Positions 42,219 to 50,871 of a stretch of DNA of 64,000 nt are shown piece by piece (within the stretch, counting starts at the first letter, position 1; every line of letters begins with the position of its first letter). Position numbers and translations under genes: made by a program. Location of the stretch: the NCBI GenBank assembly GCA_964595205.1, contig CAZQOQ010000022.1, positions 21,433 to 85,432 on the forward strand, read 5' to 3'. A model generated the notes under the pieces. That model searched no databases. It had not been told where the DNA came from and saw only the letters and a list, made by a program, of their open reading frames with translations. The DNA comes from JADKIH01 sp964595205 (GTDB taxonomy: Bacteria > Bacteroidota > Bacteroidia > AKYH767-A > 2013-40CM-41-45).

Positions 42219-44873
42219 TTACCTGTAAAAATTCCTGTAAAAATCTTCATAATCCTGCGTCTTTTTCTCAGACAACAGTGTTGAGAGGTTGTTTACGGAA
42301 ATCACATAGAGTTTGTAGGCATCGGGACTAACATTTCCGAAGACGTCATCATGATCATACAGAAGCGAGTAATAGGAAAGCGCATCCTGCTTGTTATTGA
42401 AAGTTTTTAAAATAAATATTTTATCCCGGTGATCAAATAAAAGATCCTGCATCGTAATATTCTTCGATGCGAAATTATTGCTGTTGAAATCAGAAATCTT
42501 GTTTTTCAGTTTGTCAGGACTCAGCGGGCCGCCGATGTTTTGAAAAATGAGGATTACATCATGAAGTGTATCCGGCAAATAAGTATAGATCTTCCTGTTG
42601 GCGGCCGTTGTGTCGTTTTCCTGAACCGGGACAAATTCAACAACTTCCTCCGCATCTTTCTTATTGTGTATATAATCCAGAATGTCCTGCGCAACATCTC
42701 TGACGGAATCGTTTTGATAATTCCTGATTATGTCTTTCAATGATGCCTCAAAAACCGGCAGCGGCTGCGTTCTTCCGATCGAAAGTGTTTTTAACATGTC
42801 GAATTTCGGCACGAGAATATTCTGAGGAAACTGCACATCCGATTCCGATTTTCTCCTGATCACCGTTGCATACTCTCCGTTCAGATACTTACGGTACGTT
42901 TCTTCGTAAAAAATCTCGAGATCACTCTTCTTCTTCGCATTCTCGGATGCATAATTCGGATTTCGTATGATCTCTGCGTATTCCGTATCGCCATGTTCGT
43001 TCAGGATGATATTCTTATAATACTCTGACTTAGGAATATTGCCCAGGGATGCATATGTGCGGTACAACTGATAGTAGCATTGCAACTGGTATTTACAAGT
43101 CGGAAATCGCCTGAGTAATTCTTCAAACGTTGCCGCCGATGCTTTGAGGTCGTTCAACTGCTCGCGATAGATCATCCCGATATTATAATATGCCTCGATG
43201 ATCTTTGCATTCGATTTTTCAGTCGCTTCATCGCTGATCGGAATGCTGTTAATCATCATTTCCCTCCTCTTATTCGCATCTGAAAATCCTGCCGTGTCTC
43301 TTCCGACATTTATCGTGGTATCCCTGAACTGTACATCCTCTGCACCAGGAAACTCGTCTTGTTTCTTGCTTCTCCTCCAGTTGTCTTCCAGTTTACGGGT
43401 GCCGAATTTTTTTGAAAACTCCGTCAAACCAAAACTAATCGCCTGCTGATTGTAGAAATACCAGTTTGATCCTGTAGCCGTATTCAGTTCGTTTACCCTC
43501 TTCGTATCTGAAGGATTAAAAATCTGTTTTTTCTGTTCGGCCGCCTGGGCTTCCATCTTTTGCTGAGCCTCCTTCTGAAGATAACTGTCGACGGCGGCCT
43601 TTTGCTCCTGCGGCGACAATTTCGATAGAAGCTGCAGACTGTCTTCAGTCTCTATCGTCTTCATGTATTTGACCAGTTTCGTGAGACTGTTTCTCTTCGA
43701 AAGTATTTCCTGGTAATCGGGATAGTCCTTTCCCAGATTGGTAATTGTACTGTCGTAATATGCCTGTGCAGTTTTGTAATCAGGCTTACTGTAATTGATC
43801 TTTGCAAGCTCGAGATAAGACAATGCCTTTTGATTTACATTGTTCGTGCTGCTGCGAATCGACCTGTTGAGGAGTTCAATTTCTTCTTCATCTTTACCTT
43901 CATTCTTCGCGAGTCCGGCCAGTGCATAATAGATTTGATCAAGAAACTCCTTGTTCTTAGGATCTCTTTCCATTTTCAGCAGTTCTTTATATACTGACTC
44001 GCTGCTGCCGAGGGAAACATCATAACAGCGTGCACGACTCAGCTTTGCATTGAAGGCCATCTCGTATTTCGGATTCATCTTTATCACTTTCGTATAAAGA
44101 TCGAAGGCTTGTTTATATTCTTTCTTCTGCTGATGCAGTTGAGCGAGAATGTAATTATACCTGATTTTCTTTTCCCTGTCCTTCACCAATGAAGCTGCTC
44201 GTGTCAGATATTGAATTGCTTTATCGTAGTTTTTTGTCTGGAGATAAAAATCGGCATTAACTGCCTGCAATTCCCACATGCTCTTTTTAGGGAAGTCTGA
44301 CTGATTACGCAGGTAATCGAGTTTGCTTTCCGCTTCTCTCAACTCGGTAAGTTCGAGATAGGTTTTAGCGAGCCACATGGATGCAACATGCCGCCCCGGT
44401 TCTTTTTTATAGGTAGATTCAACATAGTTGAATGTTTCTATCGCTTCGAAGTAATCGTGTTTGAAAAATTGCGCTTTTCCATAAAGCACCCAGTTATCGT
44501 CAATCCATTTTTCAGATTCGGGCTTTTCCAGTCCGCGTTTGTCAAACATCGTATGCCTTGCGATTACCGTTGAGGTCCGTTTCATCACATCCTCGAGTTG
44601 GGGATAAACGGATTTTGCTTTAGCGGCATCGGCATATTGAAAAACCGAGAGGATCCGGTCGTAATGATCTTCATGAGCGAGGGCCAGTTTATCCAGCGCC
44701 TCTTCCATTTTCAATCCTGCATTGTAATATGCGTTATAATGAGCAGATAAATTATGGCCCGTTCTGTTCAAAAATGTGTCTTTCGTATTCGAGCACGACA
44801 TCCACGTCCAGCTCGACAATAAAGCCAGCAGAAAAAGAGGGGTGTTAAAGCGCCTAAAATCGCCTGAAATCAT
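42219..44873 (-). CDS. T9SS-associated TPR lipoprotein, SprE/PorW family
   Basis: An 884-residue lipoprotein: hydrophobic leader and lipobox ending at C27 (SSWTWMSCSNTKDTFLNR). The opening CSNTKDTFLNRTGHNLSAHYNAYYNAGLKM is characteristic of SprE/PorW. TPR units cover residues ~120-400 and again ~560-640 (YNIGMIYREQLNDLKASAATFEELLRRFP). The C-terminus is a globular domain. SprE/PorW is needed for T9SS assembly and gliding in Flavobacterium johnsoniae and Porphyromonas gingivalis. This links the window directly to the export of its eight sorting-domain proteins. A -7-like TATCTTTA lies at 44926-44933 (minus). Confidence 0.9.
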   Translation of the reverse strand: MISGDFRRFNTPLFLLALLSSWTWMSCSNTKDTFLNRTGHNLSAHYNAYYNAGLKMEEALDKLALAHEDHYDRILSVFQYADAAKAKSVYPQLEDVMKRTSTVIARHTMFDKRGLEKPESEKWIDDNWVLYGKAQFFKHDYFEAIETFNYVESTYKKEPGRHVASMWLAKTYLELTELREAESKLDYLRNQSDFPKKSMWELQAVNADFYLQTKNYDKAIQYLTRAASLVKDREKKIRYNYILAQLHQQKKEYKQAFDLYTKVIKMNPKYEMAFNAKLSRARCYDVSLGSSESVYKELLKMERDPKNKEFLDQIYYALAGLAKNEGKDEEEIELLNRSIRSSTNNVNQKALSYLELAKINYSKPDYKTAQAYYDSTITNLGKDYPDYQEILSKRNSLTKLVKYMKTIETEDSLQLLSKLSPQEQKAAVDSYLQKEAQQKMEAQAAEQKKQIFNPSDTKRVNELNTATGSNWYFYNQQAISFGLTEFSKKFGTRKLEDNWRRSKKQDEFPGAEDVQFRDTTINVGRDTAGFSDANKRREMMINSIPISDEATEKSNAKIIEAYYNIGMIYREQLNDLKASAATFEELLRRFPTCKYQLQCYYQLYRTYASLGNIPKSEYYKNIILNEHGDTEYAEIIRNPNYASENAKKKSDLEIFYEETYRKYLNGEYATVIRRKSESDVQFPQNILVPKFDMLKTLSIGRTQPLPVFEASLKDIIRNYQNDSVRDVAQDILDYIHNKKDAEEVVEFVPVQENDTTAANRKIYTYLPDTLHDVILIFQNIGGPLSPDKLKNKISDFNSNNFASKNITMQDLLFDHRDKIFILKTFNNKQDALSYYSLLYDHDDVFGNVSPDAYKLYVISVNNLSTLLSEKKTQDYEDFYRNFYR

Positions 44874-45095
44874 GAATTTGTTATAACTGCAAATCGGTTA
44901 AAATATTTTGCCATAAATCTGCGCATAAAGATAAAAAAACGAAAGCACTTCGGCTTCGTTTGGACTTACCGTTTGAACGCAGGACTGCCATTTTGGTTAT
45001 GCATTAAAAATTTAGAATAACTCCCTTAGGCAGTAACAATTGCGGTCATATTCAAAACGAAGTCAACATCCCGGTACATGTTAAGCGTCAACCGT

Positions 45096-45127
45096 TTTGT
45101 GTGATACGTTTTAAATTGATACGTTTG
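45096..45127 (+). promoter_or_regulatory. Promoter of the M23 peptidase gene
   Basis: -33 TTTG (45096-45099), 20-nt spacer, -7 TACGTTTG (45120-45127), full matches to the Bacteroidota consensus. It lies 18 bp upstream of the ATG at 45145. Confidence 0.8.
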
Positions 45128-45144
45128 AATACGAAATAGTTGAA

Positions 45145-46005
45145 ATGGCCGGCGAGAAAAAGAAGAGATTATTTAAAAAGTTAAAGAGCAAATACCGTCT
45201 TGTCATCATGAATGATGAGACACTGGAGGAGAAAGCATCTTTCAATTTACGTCCGTTGAATGTATTTGTAACGACAGGCCTGGTAATCATCCTGCTGATT
45301 ACTATTACCACCTTCCTGATCGCTTTTACCGGTTTACGGGAATATATTCCCGGATACGCAGACCTGCAGACACAGCGAAGAGTTTTCAATCTCGTTCAGA
45401 AATCCGATTCGATGGAGATGCAGCTCCGTGCACGAGATCTGTATCTCAACAATATCAGGAATATTGTGAATGGCAACATTGAAGAGCCTCCGGCAATAAA
45501 AGATTCCGGAAAAACAAATAAATACGACACCATTCACAAACTATACAAATCGCCGGAAGATGCCGAACTGCGACAATTGATCGAGACGCAGGATCAGTAC
45601 ACCCTATCTGACGGATCGATGCGAAACAGCATTAGCAGTTTTCTTTTCTTCCCGCCTGTGAAAGGAACAGTTACCAACCGGTTTGATCCGGTAAAAAAAC
45701 ATTTCGGCATCGATATAGTAGGTGATGTGAATGAACCCATTAAATCTACACTTGATGGCACGGTGATTTTTTCAAATTTCACTTCAGAGACCGGTTATGT
45801 AATCGGTATTCAACATTCGAACAACCTCTTTTCGATTTACAAACATAATTCAGCATTATTGAAAAAAGCCGGAGACTATGTCAAGGCCGGAGAAGTAGTT
45901 GCCATCATCGGAAATTCCGGAGAGTTTACAGAAGGACCTCATCTGCATTTTGAACTCTGGTTCAATGGAAGTGCAGTGAACCCGCAGCAGTTTATTTCAT
46001 TTTAG
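45145..46005 (+). CDS. Membrane-anchored M23 (LytM-type) peptidase
   Basis: A 286-residue protein: a basic cytosolic N-terminus (1-37), one membrane helix (VFVTTGLVIILLITITTFLIAF, ~40-61), a linker and a C-terminal peptidase_M23 domain (~172-285). Zinc ligands are H186, D190 (HFGID) and H268 (GPHLHFE); H234 and H266 are the likely catalytic pair. It cleaves peptide cross-links in peptidoglycan. Together with the bactofilin gene 3 kb away, it resembles bactofilin-M23 modules that shape the cell wall. The TAG stop shares two bases with the first heptamer of the array that follows. Confidence 0.92.
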   Translation: MAGEKKKRLFKKLKSKYRLVIMNDETLEEKASFNLRPLNVFVTTGLVIILLITITTFLIAFTGLREYIPGYADLQTQRRVFNLVQKSDSMEMQLRARDLYLNNIRNIVNGNIEEPPAIKDSGKTNKYDTIHKLYKSPEDAELRQLIETQDQYTLSDGSMRNSISSFLFFPPVKGTVTNRFDPVKKHFGIDIVGDVNEPIKSTLDGTVIFSNFTSETGYVIGIQHSNNLFSIYKHNSALLKKAGDYVKAGEVVAIIGNSGEFTEGPHLHFELWFNGSAVNPQQFISF

Positions 46006-46108
46006 AACCAAGAGACAAGAACCAAGAACCAAGAGCCAAGAACCAAGTATCGAGAACCAAGAACCAAGAACCAAGAACCAAGATTAAAGATTAAAGATTA
46101 AAGATAAA
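46004..46108 (-). repeat. Heptamer tandem array (family A, copy 2), inverted
   Basis: Fifteen units on the plus strand: mostly AGAACCA with AGAGCCA and AGTATCG variants, ending in AGATTAA three times and AGATAAA. It is the reverse complement of the copy that begins 55 bp further on. Together they form a face-to-face inverted pair able to fold into a long cruciform. Confidence 0.95.
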
Positions 46109-46163
46109 CTATTACTTTAGTAAAATACAAAATTAGAAACAGCAAAAAACAATTACATATCCT

Positions 46164-46373
46164 GAATCTTGATACTTGGTTCTTGGCTCTTGGTTCTTGG
46201 TTCTAGATACTTGGTTCTTGGCTCTTGGTTCTTGGTTCTCGATACTTGGTTCTTGGCTCTTGATTCTTGGTTCTCGATACTTGGTTCTTGGCTCTTGGCT
46301 CTTGGTTCTTGGTTCTTGGCTCTTGGCTCTTGGCTCTTGGCTCTTGGTTCTTGGTTCTTCATTCTTGACTCTT
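46164..46373 (+). repeat. Heptamer tandem array (family A, copy 3) with 35-bp higher-order units
   Basis: Thirty 7-bp units: GGTTCTT and GGCTCTT types with GATACTT at 46171, 46206, 46241 and 46276, which gives a 35-bp (5 x 7) super-repeat at least four times. It ends 10 bp before the GH3 start at 46384. The whole spacer 46006-46383 is therefore repeat sequence. Confidence 0.95.
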
Positions 46374-46383
46374 CTCTAATTAA

Positions 46384-47883
46384 ATGTCCTTCCTCTCGAT
46401 TTTAAGTAAACCTCTGGCCGCATATGCCGCTCGTCAAACCCGCTTCTGGAGCAGGAATGCCATACTTATGCAGCAGCGGATTTTTCAGCAGTTGCTGGTG
46501 GGAGGGAAGAATACATTATATGGTAAAGATCACTGGATCACATCCGTGAAATCGTATGAAGAATTTCGACAGCAGATTCCCATTCGCGATTACGAAGGAT
46601 TTAAATCTTACATCGAAAAAATACTGAATGGCGAAGAGAACATTCTTTGGCCGGGCAGACCACTATATCTTTCAAAGACATCCGGCACAACATCGGGTAT
46701 TAAATACATTCCGATCACGGCTGCATCGATGCCTAATCATATAAATTCCACGAGGAATGCCATGTTGAGTTACATCCACGAAACTGGAAATGCATCGTTC
46801 CTCAATGGGAAGCTCATTTTTATTTCCGGGAGTCCGGCGCTGGAGACCATCAGCGGAATTCCTGTCGGGAGATTGTCGGGCATCGTGAATCATCATGTTC
46901 CCTCTTATCTTCGGCGCAACCAGCTGCCAACCTATTCAACAAATTGTATCGAAGACTGGGAAACAAAAGTCGATGCCATAGTAAATGAAACCTTCAATCA
47001 AAACATGACGCTCATCAGCGGAATTCCTCCCTGGGTGCAGATGTATTTCGATAAGCTTAATGCGCGTACCGGAAAAAAGGTGAAGGACCTCTTCCCTTCA
47101 TTCAACCTGTTTATCTATGGAGGTGTTAATTATGAACCTTACCGGAAAAAACTCGAAGAAAGTATCGGTAAAAAAGTCGATAGCATTGAATTGTATCCGG
47201 CAAGCGAAGGGTTTATCGCATACCAGGACAAACAAAACGATCCTTCTCTCTTATTAATGGTGAATGGCGGCATCTTTTATGAGTTTATTCCTGCGAATGA
47301 GTATTACAATGCTAATCCGACTCGGATTTCTTTGAAGGATGTGGAACCGGGTGTGAATTATGCGGTGATCCTTAATTCCTGTGCAGGATTGTGGGGTTAT
47401 AGCCTCGGCGATACAATTAAATTCGTCTCGCTAAATCCATATAAGATCCTCGTCACCGGCAGAATCAAGCATTTTATTTCTGCATTTGGAGAACATGTGA
47501 TTGCAGAGGAAGTTGAGAAGGCTCTCATGAAAGCCGCAGAAGAACAGCATGCGGAAGTAGTGGAGTTTACGGTTGCACCGCAGGTTTCCCCTGCAAACGG
47601 TTTGCCTTATCACGAATGGTTCATCGAATTTCATAAGCCGCCAGATGATCTGGAACGATTCAGACTTGCTATCGATGAGAGTTTGCAGCGACAAAATATT
47701 TACTACAGCGATTTGATTAAGGGTCATGTTTTGCAGCCATTGAAAATCCGCATGCTTCAAAGAAATGCTTTCATAAGCTATATGCGCTCCCTCGGAAAAC
47801 TAGGCGGGCAAAATAAAGTCCCGCGGTTATCAAATGACCGTGTGCTGGCTGATGAATTGACAAAATATATTGAATCACGGTAA
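46384..47883 (+). CDS. GH3 auxin-responsive promoter family acyl-amido synthetase
   Basis: A 499-residue protein of the GH3 family in the ANL adenylating superfamily. ATP-binding motif 1 is SKTSGTTSGIKYIPI (~97-111), motif 2 is ELYPASEGFIAYQ, and motif 3 is GYSLGDTIKFVSLNPYKILVTGR; a C-terminal lysine in SLGKLGGQNKVPRL could be the mobile-domain catalytic residue. Plant GH3 enzymes join amino acids to jasmonate or indole-acetate; bacterial members are common in Bacteroidota but most have no known substrate. The start is 10 bp after the heptamer array. It stands alone. Confidence 0.9.
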   Translation: MSFLSILSKPLAAYAARQTRFWSRNAILMQQRIFQQLLVGGKNTLYGKDHWITSVKSYEEFRQQIPIRDYEGFKSYIEKILNGEENILWPGRPLYLSKTSGTTSGIKYIPITAASMPNHINSTRNAMLSYIHETGNASFLNGKLIFISGSPALETISGIPVGRLSGIVNHHVPSYLRRNQLPTYSTNCIEDWETKVDAIVNETFNQNMTLISGIPPWVQMYFDKLNARTGKKVKDLFPSFNLFIYGGVNYEPYRKKLEESIGKKVDSIELYPASEGFIAYQDKQNDPSLLLMVNGGIFYEFIPANEYYNANPTRISLKDVEPGVNYAVILNSCAGLWGYSLGDTIKFVSLNPYKILVTGRIKHFISAFGEHVIAEEVEKALMKAAEEQHAEVVEFTVAPQVSPANGLPYHEWFIEFHKPPDDLERFRLAIDESLQRQNIYYSDLIKGHVLQPLKIRMLQRNAFISYMRSLGKLGGQNKVPRLSNDRVLADELTKYIESR

Positions 47884-47981
47884 TTCCTGATCGTTATTCT
47901 AAATAATTTGTTAATGTTTTTCTACTAGTAAAATTTTAGAATTGCGAAACGTTTATTCACGTATAATACTTTCTCTTCGAT

Positions 47982-48106
47982 CTCTGTGTTTAACCTTTGC
48001 GTCCTCTGTGGTAAAATATTTACATGGTCATATGCAATTAACCGAAGTAAGAGGTTTTTGACAGTATCTTTTTTTACCACAGAGGACGCAAAGGTTAAGC
48101 GCAGAG
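47982..48106. repeat. Long inverted repeat (27-bp perfect core, ~35 bp in all)
   Basis: 47990-48016 is exactly complementary to 48072-48098; pairing continues outward for eight more positions with two G-T. The arms carry the sequence CTTTGCGTCCTCTGTGGT, a type found between genes in many bacteria. The 55-bp loop has no ORF. A single similar half (CTGCGCTCTCTGCGGTAAAA) lies at about 16360-16380 after ykgJ. Confidence 0.92.
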
Positions 48107-48222
48107 TGCACAAAGAATGGAAAACCAATTTTATAGAATTGTTGCTTATATCAAAAAACACTCCTCGTTCCGGGTTCATTCCAATGGATCCAGCAAAGGT
48201 TCTTCAAATCCCTATAGTTTGT

Positions 48223-48230
48223 TAACTTTG
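48223..48230 (+). promoter_or_regulatory. dxr -7 box, nearly leaderless transcript
   Basis: TAACTTTG matches TAnnTTTG and ends 8 bp from the ATG at 48239. No clear -33 box. Confidence 0.45.
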
Positions 48231-48238
48231 CAAAATCC

Positions 48239-49393
48239 ATGTCGGAAAGAAAAAAAATAGCAATTCTCGGTTCAACCGGCTCCATCGGTACGCAATCGCT
48301 CGAGGTGATCCGCCAGCAAAGAGATTTTTTTGAAGTAGAAGTATTGTCGTCATTCAATAATGTCGATCTCCTGATTAAACAGGCAGAAGAATTTTTACCC
48401 AATGCAATCGTAATCGGAGACGAGAAAAAACTCGACCACGTTAAGCATGCGCTGAATAAATTACCGGTCAAGGTATATGGTGGTGCAGATGCTCTTGCTG
48501 AAATCGTTCAGATGGACACCATCGACATGGTACTCACAGCCCTTGTCGGTTATGCAGGATTGAAACCGACACTCAATGCCATTCGCGCAGGTAAAGACAT
48601 TGCATTGGCAAATAAAGAAACTCTCGTCGTTGCCGGCAAGCTCGTCACGGAGCAGGCGTTGAAGAATAACGTAAACATATTCCCCATCGACTCCGAACAT
48701 TCGGCAATCTTTCAGTGCCTCGTTGGAGAACAGAACAATCCAGTCGAGAAAATCTACCTGACAGCATCCGGCGGGCCGTTTCGTGGTAAAGACAGGAACT
48801 TCCTTCGTACGGTAAAGAAAGAACAGGCGCTTAAGCATCCTAACTGGGAAATGGGGGCGAAGATTACAATTGATTCGGCAACGCTGATGAATAAAGGACT
48901 CGAGATGATAGAAGCGAGATGGATATTCGGTCTGAAACCGGGCCAGATCGACGTAATCGTTCATCCGCAAAGCATCATTCACAGCATCGTTCAGTTTGAA
49001 GACGGCTCGATGAAGGCGCAGATGGGTTTGCCGGATATGAAACTCCCGATTCAATATGCACTCGCCTATCCGCAACGATTGAAGTCGACCTTTCCCCGTT
49101 TCGATTTTACGAAATACCCTACGCTGACTTTTGAAAAACCTGATTCGGGAACTTTTCGTAATCTTGCACTCGCAACTGAAGCAATGAAGAGCGGCGGAAA
49201 TATGCCCTGCATTGTCAACGCCGCAAATGAAGTTGCAGTAGCCGCTTTTCTGAAAGACCAGGTCGGTTTCCTTGAAATGAGCGACATCATCCATGATTGC
49301 ATGCAAAAAATTTCTTTCGTAAGAAATCCTACTTATGAAGATTACGTACAAACCGATTCTGAAACAAGAAAGATAGCAATGGAAAGGCTATGA
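48239..49393 (+). CDS. dxr: 1-deoxy-D-xylulose 5-phosphate reductoisomerase
   Basis: A 384-residue enzyme of the MEP isoprenoid pathway that turns DXP into MEP with NADPH. NADPH site ILGSTGSIGTQSLEVI (residues ~9-24); substrate and metal site IDSEHSAIFQCL and TASGGPF; the lid HPNWEMGAKITIDSATLMNKGLEMIEA; and HPQSIIHSIVQFEDGSMKAQMGLPDMKLPIQYAL. All are intact. Followed by rseP after a 155-bp spacer, as in many Bacteroidota and proteobacteria. Confidence 0.97.
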   Translation: MSERKKIAILGSTGSIGTQSLEVIRQQRDFFEVEVLSSFNNVDLLIKQAEEFLPNAIVIGDEKKLDHVKHALNKLPVKVYGGADALAEIVQMDTIDMVLTALVGYAGLKPTLNAIRAGKDIALANKETLVVAGKLVTEQALKNNVNIFPIDSEHSAIFQCLVGEQNNPVEKIYLTASGGPFRGKDRNFLRTVKKEQALKHPNWEMGAKITIDSATLMNKGLEMIEARWIFGLKPGQIDVIVHPQSIIHSIVQFEDGSMKAQMGLPDMKLPIQYALAYPQRLKSTFPRFDFTKYPTLTFEKPDSGTFRNLALATEAMKSGGNMPCIVNAANEVAVAAFLKDQVGFLEMSDIIHDCMQKISFVRNPTYEDYVQTDSETRKIAMERL

Positions 49394-49509
49394 TTGGGCT
49401 AAAGGTCAAAAGTCAAAATGAAATTTGAGAATGTGTTAATTTGAAAGTTCAATCCAGAACCAAATAAAATAATTACTATTAATATTCCGGCCGAAGCTAA
49501 AGCGTAAAA

Positions 49510-49537
49510 AACGCCAAACGCTAAACGCCAAATTAAA
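49510..49537 (+). repeat. Heptamer array AACGCCA (family C, copy 3) upstream of rseP
   Basis: Four units AACGCCA, AACGCTA, AACGCCA, AATTAAA with degenerate units before them (from ~49490). It ends 11 bp before the rseP ATG, and is the reverse complement of the GTTTGGC arrays in the minus-strand atp operon. Confidence 0.88.
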
Positions 49538-49548
49538 CAACGATATAA

Positions 49549-50871
49549 ATGTCCGGATTAATTATGGCCGCCCAGCTTATCCTGGGTCTTTCGATTTTAG
49601 TGACACTGCATGAGCTTGGGCATTACCTTGCTGCACGGGCTTTCGGCATACGCGTCGAAAAATTTTATCTCTTCTTCGATGCCTGGGGATTTAAATTCTT
49701 CAGCTTTAAAAAAGGCGATACCGAATACGGCGTGGGCTGGCTTCCGCTTGGTGGTTATGTGAAGATATCGGGAATGATCGACGAGAGCATGGACAAAGAA
49801 GCGATGAAACAACCGGCTCAACCCTGGGAATTCCGTTCCAAGCCGGCATGGCAGAGACTTGTTGTGATGGTTGCAGGCGTGGTGATGAATGTCATACTCG
49901 GTATTGCCATTTATACTATGACCCTTCTGCATTTCGAGAAGGAATACCTTTCGAATGCAAACGTTACCGACGGGATCTATGCCTTCGATCTTGGTAAAGA
50001 AGCCGGGTTACAAAATAACGATCACATCGTTGCGATTAACGGTAAACCCGTCGAGCGTTTTGAAGACGTGTTATCGTCGCGCGTTTTGTTTGGCTCAGAC
50101 ATCACGGTAAACCGCAATGGAAAAGAAGTGAATATTTTCATCCCCCAGGATTTTTATCGCTCGACGATTAAAGCGGGCAGGGGAAATTTCGTTGGGCCAT
50201 ATCGTGCGAATCTGAAGATCGACAGTGTGTTTGCCGGGTATCCGGCTCAGTCGGCGGGACTGAAGAAAAATGATCACATCATTCAAATCAATGGTGAACG
50301 TATTTTCTCGATTGAAAAGTTCAGGAAGATTGTCGGTGAAAATAAAAGTAAACCTGTAACGATTCAGTTGTTGAGAGGGAAAGATACACTCATGGTGCAG
50401 CCAGTCGTGAACGATTCCGGGCAAATCGGGCTGATCAACTATCCTGATTTCGGCGATTATACATTGACGCCATATTCATTTGGATCTGCCGTTAGCTTTG
50501 GCACTTCTGATGCATTCGAGGCGATAACGATGAACCTGAAAGGGCTCAAACAGATTTTTATCGGCAAAGAGAAAGCCAGCGACTCGCTGCAGGGGCCGAT
50601 TGGAATCGCCACGATCTATGGTGGCATCTGGGACTGGCACCGGTTCTGGAACATTACAGGCTTGTTATCCATGATACTTGCGTTCATGAACATTCTGCCG
50701 ATACCGGCGCTCGATGGCGGACACGTGTTATTCCTCCTTATTGAAAGCGTGACCAGGAAAAAATTCTCCGACAAGTTTATGGAACGTGCACAGGTGGCAG
50801 GAATGATTATTCTTCTTACTTTAATGGTATTCACCATCGGTAACGACATCTGGAAACATATCCTCAACTGA
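49549..50871 (+). CDS. rseP: RIP metalloprotease (site-2 protease)
   Basis: A 440-residue intramembrane protease. The HELGH site is at residues 21-25 (H21, E22, H25) in the first helix; the third ligand lies in NILPIPALDGGHVLFLL. PDZ segments are at ~130-190 (KEAGLQNNDHIVAINGKPVERFEDV) and ~225-290 (QSAGLKKNDHIIQINGERIFSIEKF). It releases membrane-bound anti-sigma factors or clears signal peptides. The stop overlaps the next ATG by one base (TGATG). Confidence 0.95.
   Translation: MSGLIMAAQLILGLSILVTLHELGHYLAARAFGIRVEKFYLFFDAWGFKFFSFKKGDTEYGVGWLPLGGYVKISGMIDESMDKEAMKQPAQPWEFRSKPAWQRLVVMVAGVVMNVILGIAIYTMTLLHFEKEYLSNANVTDGIYAFDLGKEAGLQNNDHIVAINGKPVERFEDVLSSRVLFGSDITVNRNGKEVNIFIPQDFYRSTIKAGRGNFVGPYRANLKIDSVFAGYPAQSAGLKKNDHIIQINGERIFSIEKFRKIVGENKSKPVTIQLLRGKDTLMVQPVVNDSGQIGLINYPDFGDYTLTPYSFGSAVSFGTSDAFEAITMNLKGLKQIFIGKEKASDSLQGPIGIATIYGGIWDWHRFWNITGLLSMILAFMNILPIPALDGGHVLFLLIESVTRKKFSDKFMERAQVAGMIILLTLMVFTIGNDIWKHILN

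Larger units (their letters stand above)
47884..48238. other. Intergenic region between GH3 and dxr
   Basis: 355 bp without a gene. It carries a long inverted repeat (47982-48106) and the dxr -7 box (48223-48230). Confidence 0.6.

Noticed and set aside
44938..44962. Terminator-like hairpin AAACGAAGC/GCTTTCGTTT with a T-run on the minus strand upstream of sprE/porW
   Set aside because: It precedes the -7 box and has no minus-strand gene upstream to terminate; kept out for lack of a role.
4631..46373. CRISPR arrays
   Set aside because: The tandem arrays have 7- or 8-bp units with no spacers, and no cas genes are present.
46153..46405. Three ORFs on both strands over the heptamer array (LVLGSW-like and EPRAKSQ-like peptides)
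   Set aside because: All are frames of the 7-bp tandem repeat; no signal outside it.
48461..49351. 296-codon ORF antisense to dxr
   Set aside because: Shadow of the dxr codons; no domain, no promoter, and dxr is certain.
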